Under the pieces are notes generated by a model that was not told the DNA's origin, did not search any database, and worked only from the letters and a program-made list of their open reading frames with translations. Of a DNA stretch of 64,000 nucleotides, positions 8,314 to 18,589 are shown piece after piece; position 1 is the first letter of the stretch; each line of letters begins with the position of its first letter. The DNA comes from Azospirillum tabaci (GTDB taxonomy: Bacteria; Pseudomonadota; Alphaproteobacteria; Azospirillales; Azospirillaceae). Position numbers and translations under genes: made by a program. The stretch spans positions 1 to 64,000 of the forward strand of contig NZ_JACCJY010000006.1 in NCBI RefSeq assembly GCF_014596085.1, in the 5' to 3' direction.

Positions 8314-8314
8314 G

Positions 8315-9853
<1,539 letters not shown>

Positions 9854-9888
9854 TCCGCTGATCGGGGGAAAGGCGGAGGAGCGGCGGC

Positions 9889-12054
9889 ATGGCACTGACC
9901 GAACACAATCCGGGGGCACGCGCGGGCGGCGGCAACAACATGTCCGCTCTGACCGACATGGTGGCCGTCGCCAAGGGCGCGCTGAAGCGCGGCGACATCG
10001 TGATGGCGGCCGGCATCATGCTGATCGTCGTCGGGCTGATCCTGCCGCTGCCGCCGATGCTGCTCGACATGATGCTCGGGCTGAACATCACCGTCTCGGT
10101 CCTGATCCTGATGGTGGTGCTGTTCATCGAAAAGCCGCTGGACCTGTCGTCCTACCCAACGATCCTGCTGATCACGACGCTGCTGCGCCTGTCGCTGAAC
10201 ATGGCCTCCACCCGCTTGATCCTGACGCAGGGGCACGAGGGGACGGCGGCGGCGGGCCATGTGATCGAGGCGTTCGCCGGCTTCGTCATGGGCGGCGACT
10301 TCATCATCGGCGTGATCGTCTACGCGATCCTGACGATCGTGAACTTCAAGGTCATCACCGCCGGTTCGGGCCGCATCGCCGAAGTGGCGGCGCGCTTCAC
10401 CCTGGACGCCATGCCCGGCAAGCAGATGGCCATCGACGCCGACCTGTCCGCCGGCATGATCGACGAGACCACCGCCCGCGCCAAGCGCAAGGAGCTGGAG
10501 GACGAAAGCGCCTTCTTCGGCTCCATGGACGGTGCGTCGAAGTTCGTGAAGGGCGACGCCGTCGCCGGCCTGATGATCATGTTCATCAACATCATCGGCG
10601 GAGTGTCGTTGGCGGTCCTGCGCTACGACATGCCGATCCTGCAGGCGCTGGACACCTTCACCAAGCTGACCATCGGCGACGGCCTCGTCTCGCAGATCCC
10701 GGCGCTGGTCATCTCCATCTCCGCCGGCTTCCTGGTGTCCAAGGCCGGCACCGGCGGCTCCACCGACAAGGCGGTGGTCGGGCAGCTCACCAACCATGTC
10801 AGCGCGCTGGGCCTGTCGGCGGGCGCCATCGGCCTGTTGGCGCTGATGCCGGGCATGCCGATGCTGCCCTTCCTGCCGGTGGTCGCCGCCGTCGGGGCCG
10901 CCGCCTGGTATCTGCCGAAGATGCGCGCGAAAAAGGAGGCGGAGGAGGCGGAAGCCGCCGCCGCCGAGGCCGCGGGCATGGGCGGGCCGGGCGGCGGGGC
11001 CGCCCCGGTGGCCGACGAGCCGATCGCCACGGCGCTGGCCATCGACCTGATCCGGCTGGAGCTGGGCTACGGCCTGCTGTCGCTGATCAACCAGCCGCAG
11101 GCCGGCAGCCACCGGCTGACCGACCAGATCAAGGGGCTGCGCCGCCAGATCGCCGGCGAGGTCGGATTCGTCATGCCCGCCGTGCGCATCCAGGACAATC
11201 TTCAGCTTCCGCCCAATTCCTACATCATCCGCGTCAAGGAGATCGAGGCGGGGCGCGGCGACATCCGCCCGAACATGCTGCTGGTCATGGACCCGCGCGG
11301 CGAGGCGATGAGCCTGCCCGGCGAGCAGACGGTGGAGCCGACCTTCGGCCTGCCGGCCATCTGGATCGAGCCGGGCTACCGCGAGGAGGCGCTGTTCAAG
11401 GGCTACACCGTGGTCGACCCGTCCACGGTCATCACCACGCACCTGACCGAACTCATCAAGGACAACATGCCCGAGCTGCTGTCCTTCACCGAGACGCAGA
11501 AGCTGCTGGACGAGCTGGACAAGGAGCACCAGAAGCTGATCGCCGACGTGGTGCCTGCGCAGATCACTGTGGGCGGATTGCAACGGGTGTTGCAGAACCT
11601 GCTTGCAGAACGGGTTTCGGTACGCGATCTTGCCACCATTCTGGAGGGCGTGTCCGAGGCGGCAAGCCAGACCCGCAGCATCACGCAGATCACCGAGCAT
11701 GTGCGCACGCGCCTGGCGCGGCAGATCTGCGACGCGAACATCAACGAGATGGGAGTCATCCCGCTCGTCACCCTGTCCCCCGAGTGGGAGCAGGCGTTCG
11801 CGGAATCGCTGGTGGGCGACGGCGACGACCGGCAACTGACGATGGCGCCAAGCCGGCTTCAGCAATTCATCACTTCGGTCCGCCAAACCTTCGAGCGACA
11901 CGCCATGATGGGCGAGACCCCCGTCCTGTTGACCAGCCCCCTGATCCGTCCCTTCGTCCGCTCGATCGTCGAGCGGTTCCGGCCGGCCACCGTGGTGATG
12001 TCGCAGAACGAGATCCACCCCAAGGCGCGGATCAAGACCCTGGGGCAGATCTGA
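9889..12054 (+). CDS. flhA: Flagellar export gate protein FlhA
   Basis: 721 aa. FlhA is the large membrane subunit of the flagellar type III export gate. The first half has about eight hydrophobic helices and the FHIPEP-type block (LLLITTLLRLSLNMASTRLIL and AEVAARFTLDAMPGKQMAID). The second half, from about residue 350, is the cytoplasmic ring domain that docks chaperone-substrate complexes. The ATG is preceded by GGCGGAGGAGCGG. The linker at 345-375 is an Ala/Glu/Gly-rich stretch. Neighbouring export genes fliP, fliQ, fliR and flhB are not in the window. Confidence 0.97.
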   Translation: MALTEHNPGARAGGGNNMSALTDMVAVAKGALKRGDIVMAAGIMLIVVGLILPLPPMLLDMMLGLNITVSVLILMVVLFIEKPLDLSSYPTILLITTLLRLSLNMASTRLILTQGHEGTAAAGHVIEAFAGFVMGGDFIIGVIVYAILTIVNFKVITAGSGRIAEVAARFTLDAMPGKQMAIDADLSAGMIDETTARAKRKELEDESAFFGSMDGASKFVKGDAVAGLMIMFINIIGGVSLAVLRYDMPILQALDTFTKLTIGDGLVSQIPALVISISAGFLVSKAGTGGSTDKAVVGQLTNHVSALGLSAGAIGLLALMPGMPMLPFLPVVAAVGAAAWYLPKMRAKKEAEEAEAAAAEAAGMGGPGGGAAPVADEPIATALAIDLIRLELGYGLLSLINQPQAGSHRLTDQIKGLRRQIAGEVGFVMPAVRIQDNLQLPPNSYIIRVKEIEAGRGDIRPNMLLVMDPRGEAMSLPGEQTVEPTFGLPAIWIEPGYREEALFKGYTVVDPSTVITTHLTELIKDNMPELLSFTETQKLLDELDKEHQKLIADVVPAQITVGGLQRVLQNLLAERVSVRDLATILEGVSEAASQTRSITQITEHVRTRLARQICDANINEMGVIPLVTLSPEWEQAFAESLVGDGDDRQLTMAPSRLQQFITSVRQTFERHAMMGETPVLLTSPLIRPFVRSIVERFRPATVVMSQNEIHPKARIKTLGQI

Positions 12055-12097
12055 TGCAGGCCATGACGAACCAGTGTGACCAGCGGGGAGCGAGCCG

Positions 12098-13159
12098 ATG
12101 CGGCTGAAGTCGTTCCACGCCAAGTCCATGTCCGAAGCCATGCGCATGGTCCGCCAGACGCTGGGCGACGATGCCATCATCGTCGCCACGCGCGAGGAGG
12201 ACGGCGGCGGCGTTCGCGTGACCGCGGCGGTGGAGGACGACGATCTGCTGATGGCGCAGGCGCGCACGGCCCAGCCGACCCGGACCGCCCGCCCCGTGGT
12301 GGTGGTCGAGGAGGAGCCGGAGATCGACGTGGGCGAGGTGGTGGCCGACGTGCTGCACCGCCACGGCGTGCCCGCCGCGCTTGCCGAGCAGCTGATCGAC
12401 GCCGCCGCCGGGCTGGACACCGACGACCCCGCGCTGGCGCTGGGCGCCGCGCTCGACTCCATGTTCACCTTCAGCCCGCTGCAGGACCGGCGCGGCGGCA
12501 ACAAGCCGCTGATCCTGGTCGGCCCGCCGGGCAGCGGCAAGACGCTGATCGTCGCCAAGCTGGCCGCCCAGGCGGTGTTCCGCAAACGCTCGGTCGGCGT
12601 GATCACCACCGACACGGTTCGCGCCGGCGGCATGGAACAGTTGGCCGCCTTCACGCGTCTGATGAAAATCAAACTGGCGACGGTGGAAGACCCCGACGCG
12701 CTCGCGGGCGCGTTCGAGGTCAGCCGCGGCGCCGACGTCGTCCTGGTGGATACCGCCGGGCGCAACCCCTACAACCGGGAAGACATGGCCGACCTCAAGG
12801 CCCTGCTGTCCGCCGGGGTGGCCGAGCCGATCCTCGTGCTTCCCGCCGGGCTGGACGCCATGGAAGCCGCCGACATCGCCCAATCCTTCAAGGCGCTGGG
12901 GGTGCGGCGGATGCTGATCACCCGGCTCGACATGGCGCGTCGGCTGGGCAGTCTCCTGGGCACCGCGCACCGCTCGCGGATGGCCTTCTGCAACGCCAGC
13001 GTTTCCTCCAAGGTGGCCGAGGGGCTGACACCGCTGAACCCGGTGGCCTTCGCCCGCCTTATGATGCCCGCCGAGGACAAGGCGGCGCGCAGCCGGCCAA
13101 AGCCGGCGGCCCCTGCCAAGACCAAAGCCGTTCGTTCTTCGTCGAGGACCATCCCATGA
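12098..13159 (+). CDS. flhF: FlhF, SRP-type GTPase controlling flagellar placement
   Basis: 353 aa. FlhF is a GTPase of the SRP54/FtsY class that sets the polar position of flagella. Seen: a family-typical N-terminus (MRLKSFHAKSMSEAMRMVRQ, LGDDAIIVATRE), an acidic low-complexity linker, P-loop GPPGSGKT (142-149), DTAGRNPYN (G3) and TRLDMARR (G4). The short Lys/Ala/Pro tail is unusual but harmless. Its TGA overlaps the ATG of flhG, a standard pairing of antagonistic regulators. Confidence 0.93.
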   Translation: MRLKSFHAKSMSEAMRMVRQTLGDDAIIVATREEDGGGVRVTAAVEDDDLLMAQARTAQPTRTARPVVVVEEEPEIDVGEVVADVLHRHGVPAALAEQLIDAAAGLDTDDPALALGAALDSMFTFSPLQDRRGGNKPLILVGPPGSGKTLIVAKLAAQAVFRKRSVGVITTDTVRAGGMEQLAAFTRLMKIKLATVEDPDALAGAFEVSRGADVVLVDTAGRNPYNREDMADLKALLSAGVAEPILVLPAGLDAMEAADIAQSFKALGVRRMLITRLDMARRLGSLLGTAHRSRMAFCNASVSSKVAEGLTPLNPVAFARLMMPAEDKAARSRPKPAAPAKTKAVRSSSRTIP

Positions 13160-13950
13160 CCGATCCGGTGTTTCCGGCCGCCCTCAAGAACGTTCGCCCG
13201 CTGCGCGGCGCCAACGTCATCGCCGTGGCCAGCGGAAAGGGCGGCGTCGGCAAGACGTGGTTCTCGATCACGCTCGCCCACGCGCTGACCAAGATGGGCA
13301 AGAACTCGCTGCTGTTCGACGGCGACCTCGGGCTCGCCAACGTCGACATCCAGCTCGGCTTCCAGCCCAAGAACGATCTCGGCGCGGTGATCAACGGCGA
13401 CGTGACGCTGGGCCGCGCGGCCCAGCGTTACACCGAAGGCGGCTTCGACATCATCGCCGGCCGCTCCGGCTCGGGGACGCTCGCCCAGCTGCCGAGCCAG
13501 CGCCTGTCCGGCCTGCGCAACGATCTGATGGAGCTGGCGCGGCGCTACGACTGCGTCATCATGGACATGGGCGCCGGTGTGGACCGTACGGTGCGCACCC
13601 TGTCCGGCCCGGCCGGGACGACGCTGGTGGTGACGACGGACGAGCCGACCTCGCTGACCGACGCCTACGCCTTCATCAAGCTGACCCACGCCACCAACCC
13701 AACCGCCGACCTGCGCGTCGTGGTGAACATGGCGCAGAGCGTGAAGGACGGCGAACGCACCTACGGCACCATCCTGAAGGCCTGCCAGAACTTCCTGAAA
13801 TACAAGCCCGCGCTGGCCGGCATCATCCGCCGCGACCTGAAGGTGCGCGACGCCATCCGCAACCAGTCGCCGCTGCTGACCCGCTCCCCCGCCTCCGACG
13901 CCGCGCGGGACGTGCTGGCCATCGCCCAGCGGCTTCTCAACGGCCAGTAA
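13156..13950 (+). CDS. flhG: FlhG/MinD-like ATPase controlling flagellar number
   Basis: 264 aa. FlhG (FleN, YlxH) is a MinD-type ATPase that limits flagellar number and counteracts FlhF. The deviant Walker A KGGVGKT is at residues 28-34 in VIAVASGKGGVGKTWFS; switch I GDLGLANVDIQLG and switch II region CVIMDMGAGVD follow. The usual activator-binding N-terminal segment (DQAxxL) is not obvious, so the N-terminus is short and different. It is translationally coupled to flhF by an ATGA overlap. Confidence 0.92.
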   Translation: MTDPVFPAALKNVRPLRGANVIAVASGKGGVGKTWFSITLAHALTKMGKNSLLFDGDLGLANVDIQLGFQPKNDLGAVINGDVTLGRAAQRYTEGGFDIIAGRSGSGTLAQLPSQRLSGLRNDLMELARRYDCVIMDMGAGVDRTVRTLSGPAGTTLVVTTDEPTSLTDAYAFIKLTHATNPTADLRVVVNMAQSVKDGERTYGTILKACQNFLKYKPALAGIIRRDLKVRDAIRNQSPLLTRSPASDAARDVLAIAQRLLNGQ

Positions 13951-13957
13951 GGCCGGG

Positions 13958-16009
13958 ATGGGAGGCGCCCTTCCACCCCCGGTCGCCGGAACGCCCGCCG
14001 CCCCGGCGGCGGCCACCCCCGCGCCCGCGCCGGTGGCGGTCGCCGAGGGCACGGTCAAGGCCCTGCCGGAGCGCTTGCAGGACATCGCTCGCCCGGTGGT
14101 GCTGACCGGCACCGTCGTCGGCACCACGCCGGAGGGTCTGGCCCGCGTGCGCACCCAGGCCGGCGAGGTGCTTGTGCAAACCCCGACGCCGCTGCCCGCC
14201 GACAGGCCGGTGACGCTCCAGATCACCCCGGCGCAGGTGCTTTTGGAGCAGACCGCATCGACCGATCCCGCCGCGGCCTCCCCCATCCAGAGCCTCGCGG
14301 CGAAGGTGCTGGTGCTGACCCAGGGCACCCAGAGCACCCCTTCGACCACCGTCCCGACCGCGCCGACGGCAGGCGGACCGGTGACGGCCCTCCCCGGCCA
14401 AACCGGCGCCGCGCAGCCCCAGGGCTCGGCGACACCGGTGGTGATCCTGCCCACCCCACCGCCCGCCACGCCGATGGTGGGACCGGCGGGCCAGCCGCTT
14501 CCCCTGCTGCTGCCGGGCACCATCGTTCCCGCGCTGGTCATCGCCGCAGCGCCGAGGCCCCCGGCCCCGCCCGGCGCGGCTCCGGCCCTGCCCGGCCAGC
14601 CCAACGCCGCCCCGGCGATCCCACCCTCCCTTCCCGTCACGGGCGGCGACGCCAGCCCGGCACCAACACAGACCGGCCAGCCCAGCGCCGCACCCGTTCC
14701 TTCGCAGGCGCCCCCTGCCCCCGCCTCGCCGGGAACGATGCCGCCGCTCCCCGGAAGGCCGATGCTCGACGCCACGGTGGAACTTGGCGGTGACGCGGCG
14801 CATCCCGGCGGGGAACTCCCGGAAACCGTCTCTCCCCCGAAGCCGGCCTCATCGAAGCCAGCCGGGGAACCGGTCCTGACCCAGGGCGGCACCGTCGCTC
14901 TCAAGATCCTGACCGTCACCCACCCGCCGGACCAGCCGCAGGCGGCCCGGCCGGACGACGGATCCCCCCCGCCGGACGGCCAGAACGCCGGCGCCCCGCC
15001 CCGCAAGGACGGCGCCCAGCCCCAGCCCGCCTCCCCGGCCCCGGCAGCGTCCCAAACGGCCCCTGCTCCGCCCCGCGCCACCGCGGTTCCGACCGCGACG
15101 CCCACGATGGACCCCAGCGCCTCCCCGGCAACTCCGGAGACGCCCGACGCGCCAATCCTAAGGGGCACGGTGGCCGGCAGCACGCCGCAGGGCCAGCCGA
15201 TCCTCGCAACGCCGCAGGGCATGCTGGCGCTGAACGTCCAGGCGAGCCTGCCGCAGGGCAGCGCCGTCACCGCCGTCGTGACCGACCCCGCCAAGGCGTT
15301 CCAGACCGCACCGCCCCCGCTCACCGCGGACCCAGGGCCGCTGAGCGAACGGGACTGGCCCGCCATGCGCCAGCTCCTCACCGCCCTGGCCGGAGTGGAC
15401 CGTTCCGCCGCGCAAGCGCTGATCGGCACGGTGATGCCGCAGCCGAACCGCAAGCTGGGTGCGGCGCTGAGCTTCTTCCTGTCGGCGATCCGCGGTGGCG
15501 ACGCCCGCGGCTGGCTGGGGGAGGACGCCGCCTCCGCCCTGGAGAAATCCGGCCAGGGGAGCCTGCTGTCCCAATTGGAGCGCGAGTTCCGCAGCCTCCA
15601 GCAGCAGGCGGGCGATCCCCTGCCCGGCGACTGGCGCCCCTACACCCTGCCGATGATGGACGCCAACGGGATGCTGCCCATCAAGCTGCACATCCACCCC
15701 ATCCATTCCGACGAGGACGGCAAGGCGGGCCGAAAGGGCGGCGACAAGGGGAGCCGCTTCCTGCTCGACCTGGATCTCAGCCGCCTCGGCCCCATGCAGC
15801 TCGACGGGTTGGTGCAGCCCAACCGGTTCGACCTGATCCTGCGCAGCCACACCCCTCTGGCCCCGGAGATCCGCCTGGACCTGATCCAGATTTTCGCGGA
15901 CAGCATCCGCGCCGTGGGCTACATCGGCGGCCTGTCTTTCCAGTCCGGCGCCAAATGCTGGGTCAAGCTGACCCGAACCGGGGCCGGCGGAAGCAGCTAC
16001 ACCGCCTGA
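13958..16009 (+). CDS. FliK-like Pro/Ala-rich protein with a duplicated module
   Basis: 683 aa, 7 nt behind flhG. Most of the length is Pro/Ala-rich and probably disordered. Two copies of one short beta-rich module are visible: about residues 47-92 (LTGTVVGTTPEGLARVRTQA, then LPADRPVTLQITPAQ) and about 397-447 (LRGTVAGSTPQGQPILATPQ, then LPQGSAVTAVVTDPAK). The C-terminal 90 residues (FLLDLDLSRLGPMQLDGLVQ, LILRSHTPLAPEIRLDLIQI) resemble the C-terminal domain of hook-length control proteins FliK. A disordered ruler followed by a switch domain is how FliK works, so a FliK or FliK-paralogue role is the best guess; the similarity is weak and another fliK may exist elsewhere. Confidence 0.55.
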   Translation: MGGALPPPVAGTPAAPAAATPAPAPVAVAEGTVKALPERLQDIARPVVLTGTVVGTTPEGLARVRTQAGEVLVQTPTPLPADRPVTLQITPAQVLLEQTASTDPAAASPIQSLAAKVLVLTQGTQSTPSTTVPTAPTAGGPVTALPGQTGAAQPQGSATPVVILPTPPPATPMVGPAGQPLPLLLPGTIVPALVIAAAPRPPAPPGAAPALPGQPNAAPAIPPSLPVTGGDASPAPTQTGQPSAAPVPSQAPPAPASPGTMPPLPGRPMLDATVELGGDAAHPGGELPETVSPPKPASSKPAGEPVLTQGGTVALKILTVTHPPDQPQAARPDDGSPPPDGQNAGAPPRKDGAQPQPASPAPAASQTAPAPPRATAVPTATPTMDPSASPATPETPDAPILRGTVAGSTPQGQPILATPQGMLALNVQASLPQGSAVTAVVTDPAKAFQTAPPPLTADPGPLSERDWPAMRQLLTALAGVDRSAAQALIGTVMPQPNRKLGAALSFFLSAIRGGDARGWLGEDAASALEKSGQGSLLSQLEREFRSLQQQAGDPLPGDWRPYTLPMMDANGMLPIKLHIHPIHSDEDGKAGRKGGDKGSRFLLDLDLSRLGPMQLDGLVQPNRFDLILRSHTPLAPEIRLDLIQIFADSIRAVGYIGGLSFQSGAKCWVKLTRTGAGGSSYTA

Positions 16010-16023
16010 CGAGCCTGGACGCC

Positions 16024-16386
16024 ATGCACCGCCGCGAGTTTCTGACCACCGCTTCCAACCCGGACGCCCGCCATGACTATCTGGTGGAGCTGCACGGGGA
16101 ACCGGCGCCCGGCACCCGCCTGACCCTGCGCTACGTCCCCGACCGCGCCGTTGCCACGCCGGACGGCGTGGCCGCCTATCTCGGCGCCCTGTCCGGCACC
16201 GCGGGAGCCACCGGACCGGAAGCGCTGGCCATCGCCGTGCTCGACGATCTGAACAACGAGCTGATCCCCCGCTGGGTGGAGATCACGGTGGAGCGGATCC
16301 TGCCCGTTCCCCAACGTGTGGTCATCGAGGACCGCCAGCCCGGTTGGGACAACCCGCATCTGTTCTCCCGGATGCGGCGCGTCTGA
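16024..16386 (+). CDS. QueF-like tunnelling-fold protein lacking the catalytic cysteine
   Basis: 120 aa, last gene of the flagellar operon, 14 nt after the FliK-like gene. Several blocks line up in order with preQ0 reductase QueF: NPDARHDYLVEL (QueF NP..GRDY.I.F), LTLRYVPDR (I.IRYVPD), AYLGAL (LYLWSF) and PEALAIAVLDDLNNELIPRW (HEA..NRILDDLV..L.PRW). The QueF segment carrying the nucleophile (SLCP.TGQPDF) is deleted, His of HE is Pro, and the RGG loop is absent; the substrate-binding Glu position appears kept. It should therefore not reduce preQ0. A structural or ligand-binding role is likely; its place behind flagellar genes may or may not be functional. Family assignment is from recalled sequence patterns. 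Confidence 0.55.
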   Translation: MHRREFLTTASNPDARHDYLVELHGEPAPGTRLTLRYVPDRAVATPDGVAAYLGALSGTAGATGPEALAIAVLDDLNNELIPRWVEITVERILPVPQRVVIEDRQPGWDNPHLFSRMRRV

Positions 16387-16512
16387 TCCCCCCGATCCCG
16401 TCCACATCGTCCGGACGGCATGGCTGCACCGCGCCGATCCACGGCTTTCGCCGCTTGATTTCCTCAACCCGCATGAGAATAAAGCGGGTCGGCCGGTGCG
16501 TGGAAGAGTCCG

Positions 16513-18138
16513 TTGAAAGGTACACGAATATTTAGGCGCGCCCAAACCCTCTGGGCGCGCGTCGGGCTTCGCGCACGCCTCGAAGCCTTCATCCTGCTCG
16601 CCCTTCTGCCGATGGTGGGCCTGGTCGTCGTCCTTCTGCTTCAAGAGCGCAACCAGGACATCGAGCGGGCGCGCGATGCCACCCGCCTGCTGGCCGACCG
16701 GGGGGCGCAGCAGCAGGCGCAGATCGTTCAGCAGGCCCGCAGCGTCCTCCAGCTTCTCACCCTGGTCCCCGACATCCGGGAGGCGAGCCCCGGACGTTGC
16801 GCGACGATGTTGAAACAGGCGACCGACCTTTATCCTTGGAGCACCGGCTTTGGGGTGTTCAACCCCGATGGCAACCTGTTGTGCAGCAGCAACAGGAGCC
16901 GGCCCATGAACGTGGCCGATCGAGATTATTTCCGCGAGGCTCTGGCGACGCGCGGCTTCACGGTCAGCAACTTCCTGATCGGGCAGAACAGCAAGCAACC
17001 CCGCGTGGTCGCGGCTCTGCCGATTCTCGGCGACGATGGTTCGGTGATCCGCGTCCTGTTGGCCGGGGTGGACTTGAACTGGCTTGCGGAACTGTCCGTC
17101 GAAATCGCTCATGAGTCCGGTGGAACCGTATCGCTGTTCGATTCCGAAGGGACGATCCTCGCACGCGTGCCGGACCCGCAGGGGATTGTCGGGCGATCGA
17201 TGGCCGATCACCCGATGGTTCGAAAAATCATGGAGGAGGAGGCCGGGATCATCGAAGACGACGGTCTGGACGGCATTCCCCGGATCAGCGGTTTCTCGAC
17301 CCTGGAGGAAACGGGCGCCAAAATTGTCGTCGCGGTCGCGCGCGACGACATACTGGCCGCGACCGACCGGAACCTGCTGCTGGGAACCGGCGTCATGACC
17401 GGCGTGGTGCTCCTCATCGTCGGAGGGGTGTGGGTGCTGATGGAGGTGATGGTCCTGCGCGGACTGCGGGACCTTAAGGCGTCGGCGGCGTTCCTCTCGT
17501 CGGACCTTTTCGATCCCTACGCCCCCTGCACCCCGGTGCCGGTCCATCCGTCCGAAATCGGCCAAGTCGCCCACGCGATGCGGGCGATGGGGCGGACGCT
17601 GAGCACCATTGCCTTCGAGGATCGCCTGACCGGGCTCGCCAATCGGCGCTTCTTCGAGGCTCACGTGGAGCGCCTCAAGGAGCAACCGGCTGAAGATCAA
17701 AGCGCGATCGCCATCCTCTACATCGACCTCGACGGTTTCAAGCCGGTCAACGACCAGCATGGACACCACACCGGCGATGCCGCGTTGAAGCAGATCGGCA
17801 CCCGGCTGGCGCATTGCGTCCGCCATGGGGATTTCGCCGCACGCCTCGGCGGCGACGAGTTCGCGGTGCTGCTCTCCCTGCCGGATGGCCAGCCGGAGCG
17901 TTACATCCGCGATGTCGCCAGACGGATCATCGACAGCGTATCCGCGCCGATCATCGCCGACGGGCTCGATGTCCAGATCGGGTGCAGCATCGGTATCGCG
18001 CTTTGGCCGTCGGACGCGGAGGATCTTGCCCTGGCGCTCCAGAACGCCGATCAGGCGCTGTACGCCGCCAAACGGTCCGGCCGCGGTCGCGTCGTCGCCT
18101 ATTCGGAGCTTTCCGCCACCGACGCCTTACCGATCTGA
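16513..18138 (+). CDS. Membrane dCache-GGDEF diguanylate cyclase
   Basis: 541 aa. It should make c-di-GMP, the second messenger that opposes motility. Seen: a first membrane helix (about 25-44, LEAFILLALLPMVGLVVVLL), a periplasmic dCache-type sensor (DYFREALATRGFTVS, then RVVAALPILGDDGSVIRVLL and GRSMADHP), a second helix (GTGVMTGVVLLIVGGVWVLM), and a GGDEF domain with intact GGDEF at 446-450. An RxxD inhibitory site (RHGD, 437-440) sits five residues before it, so product inhibition is expected. The start is TTG at 16513 with GGAAGAG at 16502-16508. Its stop lies 13 nt from the convergent fliJ stop. Confidence 0.9.
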   Translation: MKGTRIFRRAQTLWARVGLRARLEAFILLALLPMVGLVVVLLLQERNQDIERARDATRLLADRGAQQQAQIVQQARSVLQLLTLVPDIREASPGRCATMLKQATDLYPWSTGFGVFNPDGNLLCSSNRSRPMNVADRDYFREALATRGFTVSNFLIGQNSKQPRVVAALPILGDDGSVIRVLLAGVDLNWLAELSVEIAHESGGTVSLFDSEGTILARVPDPQGIVGRSMADHPMVRKIMEEEAGIIEDDGLDGIPRISGFSTLEETGAKIVVAVARDDILAATDRNLLLGTGVMTGVVLLIVGGVWVLMEVMVLRGLRDLKASAAFLSSDLFDPYAPCTPVPVHPSEIGQVAHAMRAMGRTLSTIAFEDRLTGLANRRFFEAHVERLKEQPAEDQSAIAILYIDLDGFKPVNDQHGHHTGDAALKQIGTRLAHCVRHGDFAARLGGDEFAVLLSLPDGQPERYIRDVARRIIDSVSAPIIADGLDVQIGCSIGIALWPSDAEDLALALQNADQALYAAKRSGRGRVVAYSELSATDALPI

Positions 18139-18151
18139 ACAAGCGGACCCG

Positions 18152-18589
18152 TCAGGATTCGACGCCGCTCTCCTCCTGCTGGCGGCGGCGGAAGCCGACC
18201 AGCGCGGTTTCGTCCAGCATGTTGGCTTCCTTGCGCTTGAGCTTTTCCTTCTCGCGCTTCAGCCGCTCCTCCTCGGCCAGCTCGTAGCGCTTCAGCTCCT
18301 GGAAGGCTTCGGCCATCTCGTCGGTGGCGACAGCGATCTGGGCTTCCACCTGCCCCATGGACTGGGTCAGCCGCTTGCCGCGCTCCATTGCCGCCTGGAT
18401 GTAGTTGCTGTAGGTGAAGGCGTATTCGACGTTGCCACGGGCGGTGTCGCGCTCCGCCGCGATCTCCTCCTTCAGCCGCTCGATTTCGGCCTGGAGCCGG
18501 TCGGCGAGATTCTGCAGTTCCGCCAGCGCCCGGCGCTTCTCGTCGAGCTTCCATTTCTGGAGGCGGATGATGGTCTTCAGACTGCTCAT
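18152..18589 (-). CDS. fliJ: Flagellar export protein FliJ
   Basis: 145 aa, usual length. FliJ is the coiled-coil stalk of the export ATPase, comparable to the gamma subunit of F-ATPase, and also escorts export chaperones. The sequence is almost entirely charged helix ([53 protein letters not shown]) ending in [11 protein letters not shown]. The ATG overlaps the fliI stop (ATGA), giving translational coupling. Confidence 0.9.
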   Translation of the reverse strand: MSSLKTIIRLQKWKLDEKRRALAELQNLADRLQAEIERLKEEIAAERDTARGNVEYAFTYSNYIQAAMERGKRLTQSMGQVEAQIAVATDEMAEAFQELKRYELAEEERLKREKEKLKRKEANMLDETALVGFRRRQQEESGVES

